A stretch of DNA of 64,000 nt. Origin: DATGPD01 sp041398565 (GTDB taxonomy: Bacteria > Planctomycetota > UBA1135 > UBA2386). This document shows positions 18,492-26,077 of the stretch, piece by piece (positions within the stretch are counted from its first letter, which is position 1; the number at the start of each line of letters is the position of its first letter). The stretch spans positions 496,001 to 560,000 of the forward strand of contig JAWKUN010000002.1 of assembly GCA_041398565.1 (NCBI GenBank). Reading direction: 5' to 3'. The notes under the pieces were generated by a model that was not told where the DNA came from, did no database searches, and was given only the letters and a program-made list of their open reading frames with translations. The position numbers and the translations under genes are program-made.

Positions 18492-19382
18492 TCAGCGCTG
18501 CACCCAGTTGACGACGAACAACGCGACGAACGCCAGCACCGGCACGAAGTAGGCGATGGCGCGCGCGAGGAGAGCCTGCGGCGAGAACACGAGACGCGCC
18601 TCGGGTCCGAGTTCGTCGCGGCGGAAGCGGTAGGCGTAGAACACGAAGGAGGTGTAGGCGAGCTCCCACGCCAACATCAGCGGCCAGAAGAGCACGCCGA
18701 GAACGCCGAGGACGACGAAACGCAAGGCACGGTGGCGCCAAGCGAGCGGACGCCGCTCGAGCCGATGGAAGGTGTACTCGCGCTCGATGCGCGCCGCGTT
18801 CCACGCGGCGGCGGTGACCAGCACGCCGAAGGTGCCGTACTCGAGCGCATTCTCGACCCACAGCGTCGACGCCGGAATCCAGCCGACGGCGTCGAACAGC
18901 CGGTAGGTCGCATCGAGCATCGGCATCGTCACCTTCGACCACCACAGGTCGACCAGCCAACGCGAGGTGCCGTGCCAGTCGACGGCGGGCTCCACCAGGC
19001 CGGCGAGCGCCAACGGCCCGCCGGTGACGCCGAGCGCACCGAGCACCCACAGGCTCGCCTTCGTCGACACCGCCCGCACGGTCGGCCGCAGGCCGCCGGC
19101 GTGCACTTCGGGATTCCCAGCGGCGTAGCCACGCGGCGTGAGCGTGAAGGTGGTGAACGGCGCACCTTCCTCGCCCGCCGAATGGCCGCGCCGGATCATG
19201 CCGTCGGCCTCCAGGGCGTGCAGCACCGCCAGGAACTGCGCCGGTTCGTGGCCACCCTCGGCGAGGATCGTGGCGATCTCCATCGAATCGAAGTGGTGTT
19301 GCTCCAGGCTCTGTGCGGCTCCACCAGCCTCGGCGAGCAGGGACAGGGTGCGTAGGACGAGTTGGGCCTGAGGCTCGGGCAT
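18492..19382 (-). CDS. Membrane protein with N-terminal winged-helix-like region
   Basis: A 296-residue protein starting at ATG 19382. Residues 1-90 look like a small winged-helix or PadR-like domain (LVLRTLSLLAEAGG, SMEIATILAEGG, LHALEADGMIRRG, TLTPRGYAA). Residues 110-296 have four or more hydrophobic segments. The combination of a DNA-binding-like head and a membrane tail is unusual, and the winged helix may be degenerate. It lies 10 bases upstream of the permease gene, suggesting a role in its synthesis or regulation. Not recognised as a named family. A TATGGT hexamer lies 15 bases before the start. Confidence 0.7.
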   Translation of the reverse strand: MPEPQAQLVLRTLSLLAEAGGAAQSLEQHHFDSMEIATILAEGGHEPAQFLAVLHALEADGMIRRGHSAGEEGAPFTTFTLTPRGYAAGNPEVHAGGLRPTVRAVSTKASLWVLGALGVTGGPLALAGLVEPAVDWHGTSRWLVDLWWSKVTMPMLDATYRLFDAVGWIPASTLWVENALEYGTFGVLVTAAAWNAARIEREYTFHRLERRPLAWRHRALRFVVLGVLGVLFWPLMLAWELAYTSFVFYAYRFRRDELGPEARLVFSPQALLARAIAYFVPVLAFVALFVVNWVQR

Positions 19383-19493
19383 GCGCGGGAGAACGCCACC
19401 ATAACAAGACGCCCGACGCCATCGATGCCGACCACGATGCGGCAAACTCCTTGCCGAACTTCGCTGCGGCGACAAGATGCCGCTCTCGGCGCC

Positions 19494-20549
19494 ATGCCCC
19501 TCTATGACCGACTCGCCTCGCTGCCGCTGCACATCGCCGGCCTCGCCACGTCGACCCTGCAGCTGACGACGCGTGGCGGCTGGACACGCTGGACGACGGT
19601 CGTGCACCTGCGCGGACCCGACGGCGAGGAGGGGCTGGGCGAGGACGCGACCTACCTCGAAGCTGAACAAGACGACCTGCTGTCGCGCGCGCACGAGCTG
19701 CCGGTCGCCGGCACGTTCACCGTGGCCGAGTTCTCGAGCTGGCTCGACCGCCTGCGGTTGTTCGCCGCCCCACCGACCATCGCGGCCGCCCACTGCTACC
19801 GGCGGTGGGCCTTCGAGAGCGCGGCCCTCGACCTCGCCCTCAGGCAGGCAGGTCGATCCCTGGCGCAAGCGCTGGGCCGAGACATGCATCCCGTGCGCTA
19901 CGTCGTCTCGCTGGGCCTCGAACAGGGCCGCGGCGTCGGCGCGTTGCTCGACCTCCGCCGGAGCCACCCCCACCTGCACTTCAAGCTCGATCTCGCCGAG
20001 TGGTGGACGCGCGATCTGATCGCCGATCTCGAACGGATCGGAGGGATCGACATCGTCGACTTCAAGGGTCGATACCGCGGCGCCTTCCGCGGGCCGATCC
20101 CTGACGGCGAGCTGTACCGCGCGGTCGCCCGCGGTCTACCGCGTGCCTGGCTGGAGGATCCCGCCGACGACAAGCGCATGCGCGCAGCGCTGACCGGGCA
20201 CGAAGACCGCATCACCTGGGACGCTCCGATCCATTCGGTCGCCGACATCCTGCTCCTCGACCGGCCACCGCGCGCCCTGAACATGAAGCCGGCGCGCCTC
20301 GGGCTGCTGGAGCAGGTGCTGCGCACGTACGAACTGTGCGACGCGCGCGGGATCGCGCTGTACGGCGGTGGCCAGTTCGAGCTGGGCCCCGGCCGCGACC
20401 AGATCCAGTGCCTGGCGGCGTTGTTCCACGCCGACGCACCCAACGACGTGGCGCCCGTGGCCTTCCACCGTCGCGAACTCGGAGCCGATGCGCCGGGGAG
20501 TCCGCTGCTGGCCGGCTGGACGGCGCCCGGGTTCGGCGCCCGGCCCTGA
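19494..20549 (+). CDS. Enolase-superfamily (MLE-like) protein
   Basis: A 351-residue protein from ATG 19494, divergent from the membrane-protein gene. The C-terminal half is an enolase-superfamily barrel: FKLDLA (strand 2 Lys), DIVDFKGRY (metal-ligand Asp and Lys), AWLEDP (metal-ligand Glu), RITWDAPIHSVADI, LNMKPARLG (strand 6 Lys) and YGGGQFELGPGRDQIQ. It belongs to an uncharacterised branch related to muconate-cycloisomerase/o-succinylbenzoate-synthase-like enzymes. The reaction presumably begins with proton abstraction alpha to a carboxylate, but the substrate is unknown. Cytoplasmic. Confidence 0.75.
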   Translation: MPLYDRLASLPLHIAGLATSTLQLTTRGGWTRWTTVVHLRGPDGEEGLGEDATYLEAEQDDLLSRAHELPVAGTFTVAEFSSWLDRLRLFAAPPTIAAAHCYRRWAFESAALDLALRQAGRSLAQALGRDMHPVRYVVSLGLEQGRGVGALLDLRRSHPHLHFKLDLAEWWTRDLIADLERIGGIDIVDFKGRYRGAFRGPIPDGELYRAVARGLPRAWLEDPADDKRMRAALTGHEDRITWDAPIHSVADILLLDRPPRALNMKPARLGLLEQVLRTYELCDARGIALYGGGQFELGPGRDQIQCLAALFHADAPNDVAPVAFHRRELGADAPGSPLLAGWTAPGFGARP

Positions 20550-20593
20550 CCGGCGCCTGGAGGGGGTCAGCGCTCGGGCGCCAGCCGCATTGC

Positions 20594-20760
20594 CAGGAGT
20601 CCGCGTCACGGGAGGCGCAGCGGCCGAGCCGTGAATGTTCGTTCAGGTTGGTGCGGCGGAATCGCCCAGCGGGTTGGGCCACCTGTGGAGATTCGGACGT
20701 GCCGAGCTGGACGAACAGGCGCGGCTCCGCCGCGGATGAATCCCGGGACGCGGACTCCTG
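20594..20760. repeat. Long imperfect inverted repeat (~167 nt), MITE- or structured-RNA-like
   Basis: The outer 20 nt (20594-20613) and their partner (20741-20760) are complementary with one mismatch. Pairing continues inward with mismatches to about 20646 and 20707 (shared GAGCCG, TGTTCGT and CAG blocks), leaving a ~60-nt loop. It fills most of the 250-base gap before the nucleotide exchanger. No protein-like frame is present. Confidence 0.65.
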
Positions 20761-20799
20761 ACTCGCGCGGCGACGTGAAGCCGCGTAGACATCGCGCTC

Positions 20800-22092
20800 G
20801 TGTCCACCTCGCCGCGTCCTCCACTCGGTCGAACCTTGCTGGCCGCCGCCTTGCTCGGGACGCTGTTCGCGAGCTACGGCATCCTCAAGCCCCTGCGCGA
20901 CAACGTCGGCCAGTACTTCGGGCGCGAGCTCTTGCCCAGGATCTGGCTCGGCACCGCGGTGGTCACCGTGCTGGCGACGGCGCTCCTGGGGGCCGCGGTT
21001 TCGCGCTTCTCGCGGCGGCGCTTCGCGCCGTGGGCGTTCGCGTCGTTCGCCTTGGTCACCGGAGCAACGTGGCTCGGCTACCGCGCGACGGACGGCCAGC
21101 ACGGGTTCTGGCTGCCGGCAGCCTTCTACTGGTGGGTCAGCAGCTACCTCATGGTCGGGTTGGCGCTGTTCTGGGGGATGATGGCCGACCTGCACGGCCC
21201 CACCGCCGGCAAGCGCTGGTTCGGGCCGATCGCCTTCGGCGGCACCCTGGGCAACCTCGGCGGTGCCAAGTTCACCCAACTCGGTGCTGAGCGCCTGGGC
21301 CTGATGCCCCTGCTCGGCATCGCGGTGCTGCTGCTGGCGGCGGCAACCGGGCTGTGCGTGCTGCTGCTCGCGCGAACACCGCAGACCGGTACCGACGCGC
21401 ACGCGCAGAGCCGCGGCGTCGGCGGGAAATGGTGGCAGGGCTTCGCGGCCTGCGTGCGCTCGCCCTACCTGGGTGGCATCCTCGCCTACGTCGCCCTGCA
21501 GACCTTCGCTTCGGCGGTGCTGTCGCTCGAGGTCCTCGACGCGGTCAAGGCCCACTTCGGCGACGATCAACCCGCGCGCACGGCGTTCAACGCCAGCCTC
21601 GACTTCTGGACGCAGACAGTGACGCTCGGGCTGCAGCTCCTGGTGGTGGGACCACTGATGCAGCGGTTCGGCACGGGCGTGGCCCTGGCGGTACAGCCGC
21701 TGGCCTACGCCATCGGCTTCGTCGTGCTGCCCTTCGCGCGCGGCGGGACGTTCCTCGCTGCCATCGCCTGCTTCGAAGTGGGGCGCCGCTCCGCCAACTA
21801 CGGTCTGGCCAAACCCGGACGCGACGCCCTGTTCACCGTCTGCGCGCCCGCCGACAAGTACAAGGCCAAGAGCGTCATCGACGCCGCCGGCTTCCGCGTG
21901 TGCGACTACGTCTTCGGCGAGACCACGAACCTGTGGCGGAAAGCGCTGGCGCGGGTCGTCGGCAGCGGCATCGGCGCGGCCGCGGTGGTCACGGTGCCGA
22001 TCGCGCTGGCCTGGGCCGGGCTGGCCGTGGGCCTCGGCCGGATGCAAGCGCGACGTGCCAGCGCCGCGGCAGACGCAGCGACGCCGTCCTGA
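20800..22092 (+). CDS. NTP/NDP exchange transporter-like (Npt1/Npt2, AAA-type) membrane protein
   Basis: A 430-residue protein starting at GTG 20800 with about 12 hydrophobic segments. It has features of the ATP/ADP translocase (TlcA/Npt) superfamily in its broader bacterial form: ILKPLRDNVGQYFG near TM1, GRELLPRIWLGT, GGTLGNLGGAKFT, and the late block LAKPGRDALFTVCAPADKYKAKSVID, which is the most recognisable signature. Free-living bacteria also encode such proteins, often of unknown substrate; true nucleotide exchange is not established. No operon partner upstream; a hairpin terminator overlaps its stop. Confidence 0.78.
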   Translation: MSTSPRPPLGRTLLAAALLGTLFASYGILKPLRDNVGQYFGRELLPRIWLGTAVVTVLATALLGAAVSRFSRRRFAPWAFASFALVTGATWLGYRATDGQHGFWLPAAFYWWVSSYLMVGLALFWGMMADLHGPTAGKRWFGPIAFGGTLGNLGGAKFTQLGAERLGLMPLLGIAVLLLAAATGLCVLLLARTPQTGTDAHAQSRGVGGKWWQGFAACVRSPYLGGILAYVALQTFASAVLSLEVLDAVKAHFGDDQPARTAFNASLDFWTQTVTLGLQLLVVGPLMQRFGTGVALAVQPLAYAIGFVVLPFARGGTFLAAIACFEVGRRSANYGLAKPGRDALFTVCAPADKYKAKSVIDAAGFRVCDYVFGETTNLWRKALARVVGSGIGAAAVVTVPIALAWAGLAVGLGRMQARRASAAADAATPS

Positions 22093-22102
22093 AGGGACGG
22101 CG
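22082..22102 (+). terminator. Hairpin terminator at the stop of the exchanger gene
   Basis: CGCCGTCC / GGACGGCG, an 8-bp perfect stem with loop TGAAG, the loop containing the TGA stop, followed by CCCGTTTCTTC. Confidence 0.6.
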
Positions 22103-22140
22103 CCCGTTTCTTCGTGCGCCGACCTGCCCGAGGCCTCTGC

Positions 22141-22146
22141 TACCAT
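22141..22146 (+). promoter_or_regulatory. Possible -10 element (TACCAT)
   Basis: TACCAT fits TAnnnT and ends 12 bases before ATG 22159. It would give a very short leader. No matching -35 or Shine-Dalgarno is visible. Confidence 0.3.
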
Positions 22147-22158
22147 CCGCAGCGCGTC

Positions 22159-23601
22159 ATGGCTCCATCATCGCTGGGATCTCAGGAACGGCCGCTGCGC
22201 GTCGCCGTCGTCGGCTCCGGACCGTCCGGCTTCTACGCCGTGCAGGCGCTGTTCAAGGCCGTCGACCTGCACGCCCGCGTCGACATGTTCGATCGCCTCC
22301 CCACGCCTTTCGGCCTGGTGCGCGGCGGCGTCGCACCCGACCACCAGAAGATCAAGTCGGTCACGCGGATCTACGAAGAGCTGGCGCGCGACGCGCGCTT
22401 CCGCTTCTTCGGCGGCGTGATGCTCGGACGCGACGTGCAGGTCGCCGACCTCGCCGCGCACTACGACCAGATCGTGTATGCGGTAGGGAACGAGAGCGAC
22501 CGCAAGCTCGGCGTGCCCGGCGAAGACCTCGCCGGCGTGCACTCCGCGACCGCGTTCGTCGGCTGGTACAACGCACACCCCGACTACCTCGACCAACGCT
22601 TCGAGCTGGATCGGGCACACACGGTCGCCGTGGTCGGCAACGGCAACGTGGCGATGGACGTGGCGCGCGTCCTGCTGAAGGACCCGTCGGCGCTCGCCGA
22701 CACCGACATCGCCGACTACGCCCTCGACGCCCTGCGCAAGAGCACGGTGCGCGAGGTGGTCCTGCTCGGCCGCCGCGGGCCGGCACAGGCCGCCTTCTCG
22801 CCCAAGGAGATGGAGGAGATCGCCGCGCTGGACGACGTCGACGTGGTGATCGACCCCGACGATGCCACGCTCGACCCGTTGAGTGCCGCCTGGATCGAGA
22901 CCCAACCCCGCTCCGCCCAGCGCAACGTCAAGCTGCTGCAGGAACTCGCGGCCAAGGGCGAGGGCAGTGCGCGCAAGAAGCTGCGCTGCCGCTTCCTGGT
23001 GGCACCGGTCGAGCTGCGCGGGAGCGACGGGCGAGTCGAGGTGGTCGCGGTCGAGCACAGCCATCTGGTGGCCGACGACCGCGGCACGCCGCGGCCGAAG
23101 GGTCTGGGCGAGGTCTCCGAAGTGCCGGCTCAGATGGTGCTGAAGGCCGTCGGCTACCGCGGCGTCCCCATCCCGGGCGTGCCCTTCGATGGCCGCGCCG
23201 GGATCATCCCCAACCGCGACGGCCGGGTGCTGGCCAGCCCCGAAGGTGCCGTCGTGGCCGGTCAGTACGTGGTGGGCTGGGCCAAGCGCGGACCGACCGG
23301 CCTCATCGGCACCAACAGCCCCGACTCGGTGGCGACCGTACAGGAGATGCTGAAGGACCTGGCCGGCAAGACCGCGGCGCCGTTGCTGCCCGGCGAACGC
23401 GAGGCGGTGCCGCGTCTTCTCGCCCAACGTGGCGTCGCCTGCGTCACCTGGGACGATTGGCGCCGTCTCGACGCACACGAGCAGGCGCGCGGACGCGACA
23501 AGGGCAAAGTGCGCGACAAGGTGTACCGGCTGGACGAGATGCTCCGTCTGGCGCGCGGCCAGGGTGGGAATCGCGACGCCGAAGTCGAGGGACACGCGTG
23601 A
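22159..23601 (+). CDS. Ferredoxin-NADP reductase of adrenodoxin-reductase (FprA) type
   Basis: A 480-residue two-dinucleotide-domain flavoprotein. The FAD site is VAVVGSGPSGFYAVQAL, followed by the family signature PFGLVRGGVAPDHQKIK; the NADPH site is VAVVGNGNVAMDVARVLL with LGRRGPAQAAFSPKE; and the C-terminal AGQYVVGWAKRGPTGLIGTN block closes the FAD site. This set is specific for the FprA/adrenodoxin reductase group, which passes electrons from NADPH to ferredoxin. The last ~80 residues extend beyond the core. Its TGA overlaps the GTG of the next gene (GTGA, 23598-23601), implying translational coupling and a shared redox role. Confidence 0.85.
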   Translation: MAPSSLGSQERPLRVAVVGSGPSGFYAVQALFKAVDLHARVDMFDRLPTPFGLVRGGVAPDHQKIKSVTRIYEELARDARFRFFGGVMLGRDVQVADLAAHYDQIVYAVGNESDRKLGVPGEDLAGVHSATAFVGWYNAHPDYLDQRFELDRAHTVAVVGNGNVAMDVARVLLKDPSALADTDIADYALDALRKSTVREVVLLGRRGPAQAAFSPKEMEEIAALDDVDVVIDPDDATLDPLSAAWIETQPRSAQRNVKLLQELAAKGEGSARKKLRCRFLVAPVELRGSDGRVEVVAVEHSHLVADDRGTPRPKGLGEVSEVPAQMVLKAVGYRGVPIPGVPFDGRAGIIPNRDGRVLASPEGAVVAGQYVVGWAKRGPTGLIGTNSPDSVATVQEMLKDLAGKTAAPLLPGEREAVPRLLAQRGVACVTWDDWRRLDAHEQARGRDKGKVRDKVYRLDEMLRLARGQGGNRDAEVEGHA

Positions 23602-25856
23602 AGGTCGCCTGCATCGGTGGCGGCCCCGCCGCGCTCTACTTCGCGATCCTGGCCAAGAAGGCGTTCCCGGACGTCGACATCGACGTGTTCGAGCGGAACC
23701 GGCACGACGACACGTTCGGCTGGGGCGTCGTCTTCTCGGACGAGACGCTGGGCAACTTCGAGACCGCCGACGCCGAGACCTACGCCGACATCCGCGCCTC
23801 CTTCCGCTACTGGAGCGACATCGAGACGTGGCACGGCGGCACCCGCACGACGTCGACCGGCCACGGCTTCTGCGGCCTGTCGCGCAAGCAGCTCCTGCTG
23901 ATCCTGCAAGAACGGGCGCGTGGCCTCGGCGTGCGCATGCACTTCGAGCACGCGGTGGACTCGCTCGACCAGATCGGACGCGCTGACCTGATCGTCGCCG
24001 CCGACGGCATCAACAGCATGGTGCGCACCGCGCACCAGGACGTGTTCCAGCCGCATCTCGACTGGCGCAAGTGCAAGTTCGCGTGGTTCGGGACCGACCA
24101 AGAGCTGAAGGCGTTCACGTTCGTGTTCAAGCGAACGGAGTGGGGGCTGTTCCAGGTGCACGCCTACCCGTTCGCAGCCGGCCTCTCCACCTGGATCGTC
24201 GAGTGTCGCGAGGAGACCTGGCGCCGCGCCGGCCTCGATGGCCTCGACGAAGCCGGCTCGGTCCGGTTCTGCGAGGACCTGTTCGCCGATTGGCTGAAGG
24301 GCCACCGCCTGCTGACCAACAAGTCGCTGTGGCGCACGTTCCCGACGATCACGTGCAAGACGTGGTGTCACGACAACATCGTGCTGATGGGCGACGCCGC
24401 CCACACCGCGCACTTCTCGATCGGATCGGGCACCAAGCTGGCGATGGAGGACGCCATCGCCCTGGCGTCGGCTCTGCAGCGCGAGGGGTCGACCGACATC
24501 CGTCGTGCGCTGGCCGCGTACGAGGAAGCACGGCGGGTCGACGTGGCGAAGATCCAGCGCGCCGCCCAGACCAGCCTCGAGTGGTTCGAGAACTCCAGCC
24601 GCTACCTCGACCAGGCCCCGCTCGCCTTCACCTTCAACCTGATGACGCGCAGCAAGCGCATCACCTGGGACAACCTCGAGAAGCGCGATCCGGCGCTGGT
24701 GTCGGCGGTCCGGGACGACTTCGCGCAGCGGGCGGAAGCACCACGTCAATCGGACGGCAAGTGGCCGGTGCCGGCGTTCACCCCGTATTCCCTGCGCGGC
24801 ATGCGGCTGGCAAACCGCATCGTGGTCAGCCCGATGTGTCAGTACTCGGCGGTCGACGGCACACCCGGCGACTGGCACCTGGTGCACCTGGGAGCCCGAG
24901 GCGTCGGCGGAGCCGGCCTGGTCCTCACCGAGATGACCAATGTCACGCCCGAGGGCCGCATCACCCCGGGCTGCGCCGGCATGTACAGCGACGAGCACGT
25001 CGCCGCCTGGCGCCGGATCGTCGACTTCGTGCACGCCCACTCGGCGGCGAAGATCGGTGTGCAGCTGGCGCATGCCGGACGCAAAGGCGCCGTCGTGCAT
25101 CCCTGGGATCGCGCCGAGGATACGCCGCTGCCCGACGAACGAGCCTGGCAGACGCTGGCGCCGTCGGCGATCCCCTTCCGACCCGGCTGGCGCGCCCCGC
25201 GCGAGATGACCCGGCAGGACATGGACGCGGTGCGCGACGCCTTCGTCCGCGCCACGACGAGGAGCGAGGCCGCCGGGTTCGACACCATCGAGCTGCACAT
25301 GGCGCACGGCTACCTGCTGTCGAGCTTCTTGTCGCCCCTGAGCAACCAGCGCCGCGACGACTACGGCGGCTCGCTCGCCAACCGGATGCGCTTCCCGCTC
25401 GAGGTCTTCGCCGCCGTGCGCGACGCCTGGCCGGGCGACAAGCCGCTGCTGGTGCGCCTGTCCGCGAGCGACTGGCTGGGCGACGCCGGCACCACGCCGG
25501 ACGAGACCGTCGTCGTGGCACGCGAGCTGGCGAAGCTCGGCTGCGATCTGATCGACGTGTCCAGCGGCGGCAACGTGCCCGAGTCGAAGCCCGACTACGG
25601 GCGCATGTACCAGGTGCCGTTCGCCGAACAGGTTCGCCACGAAGCCGGCGTTCCGGTGATGGCCGTGGGCGCCATCCTCGGTTCCGACCACTGCAACACC
25701 ATTCTCGCCGCCGGTCGCGCCGACCTCTGCTGCCTGGCGCGCCCGCACCTGGGCAATCCGCATCTGACCCTGCACGCCGCCGCCAAGTACGGTTACGTCG
25801 ACCAGGCGTGGCCTGGTCAGTATCTCGCCGGTCGCGGCATGCCCGACCTGAGCTAG
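23598..25856 (+). CDS. Bifunctional salicylyl-CoA 5-hydroxylase / OYE-like oxidoreductase
   Basis: A 752-residue fusion starting at GTG 23598. Residues 1 to about 385 form an aromatic flavoprotein monooxygenase (VACIGGGPAALYFAILAK; FGWGVVFSDETLGNF; MGDAAHTAHFSIGSGTKLAMEDA). Residues from about 393 form an Old Yellow Enzyme barrel (RLANRIVVSPMCQYSA, GLVLTEMTNVTPEGR, QLAHAGRKG, HMAHGYLLSSFLSPLSNQRRDDYGGS, RADLCCLARPHLGNP). The layout matches proteins named bifunctional salicylyl-CoA 5-hydroxylase/oxidoreductase, which act in CoA-dependent aromatic degradation. No salicylyl-CoA ligase or ring-cleavage gene is nearby, so the natural substrate may differ. Confidence 0.83.
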   Translation: MKVACIGGGPAALYFAILAKKAFPDVDIDVFERNRHDDTFGWGVVFSDETLGNFETADAETYADIRASFRYWSDIETWHGGTRTTSTGHGFCGLSRKQLLLILQERARGLGVRMHFEHAVDSLDQIGRADLIVAADGINSMVRTAHQDVFQPHLDWRKCKFAWFGTDQELKAFTFVFKRTEWGLFQVHAYPFAAGLSTWIVECREETWRRAGLDGLDEAGSVRFCEDLFADWLKGHRLLTNKSLWRTFPTITCKTWCHDNIVLMGDAAHTAHFSIGSGTKLAMEDAIALASALQREGSTDIRRALAAYEEARRVDVAKIQRAAQTSLEWFENSSRYLDQAPLAFTFNLMTRSKRITWDNLEKRDPALVSAVRDDFAQRAEAPRQSDGKWPVPAFTPYSLRGMRLANRIVVSPMCQYSAVDGTPGDWHLVHLGARGVGGAGLVLTEMTNVTPEGRITPGCAGMYSDEHVAAWRRIVDFVHAHSAAKIGVQLAHAGRKGAVVHPWDRAEDTPLPDERAWQTLAPSAIPFRPGWRAPREMTRQDMDAVRDAFVRATTRSEAAGFDTIELHMAHGYLLSSFLSPLSNQRRDDYGGSLANRMRFPLEVFAAVRDAWPGDKPLLVRLSASDWLGDAGTTPDETVVVARELAKLGCDLIDVSSGGNVPESKPDYGRMYQVPFAEQVRHEAGVPVMAVGAILGSDHCNTILAAGRADLCCLARPHLGNPHLTLHAAAKYGYVDQAWPGQYLAGRGMPDLS

Positions 25857-25868
25857 AACGGGCGCACG

Positions 25869-25895
25869 GGGCCGCCACGGCCCTTGCCGCGGCAA
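25869..25895 (+). terminator. Possible terminator, two adjacent palindromes
   Basis: GGGCCG/CGGCCC with loop CCA (25869-25883) is followed immediately by the palindrome TTGCCGCGGCAA (25884-25895), 13 bases after the hydroxylase stop. Confidence 0.4.
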
Positions 25896-25970
25896 CCGCG
25901 TCTTGCAGGTGCCAACGGCAGGTCACGACGGCAGCGCGCGACAGCTGACGCCGCACCGCAATCTCATTGG

Positions 25971-25998
25971 TTGACAGACGAGCTTGTGCGGGTAGCGT
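25971..25998 (+). promoter_or_regulatory. Sigma-70-like promoter of the 26078 gene
   Basis: A perfect -35 hexamer TTGACA at 25971-25976, a 16-nt spacer, and TAGCGT (TAnnnT) at 25993-25998. Transcription would begin about 75 bases before ATG 26078. Confidence 0.5.
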
Positions 25999-26077
25999 CC
26001 CAGTCGTCAGTGTGGATCGGAGACCTGCCCCCAGCCGCAATCCCGGCCATCCGTACGTACTCGAAGGTCACTCTCTC

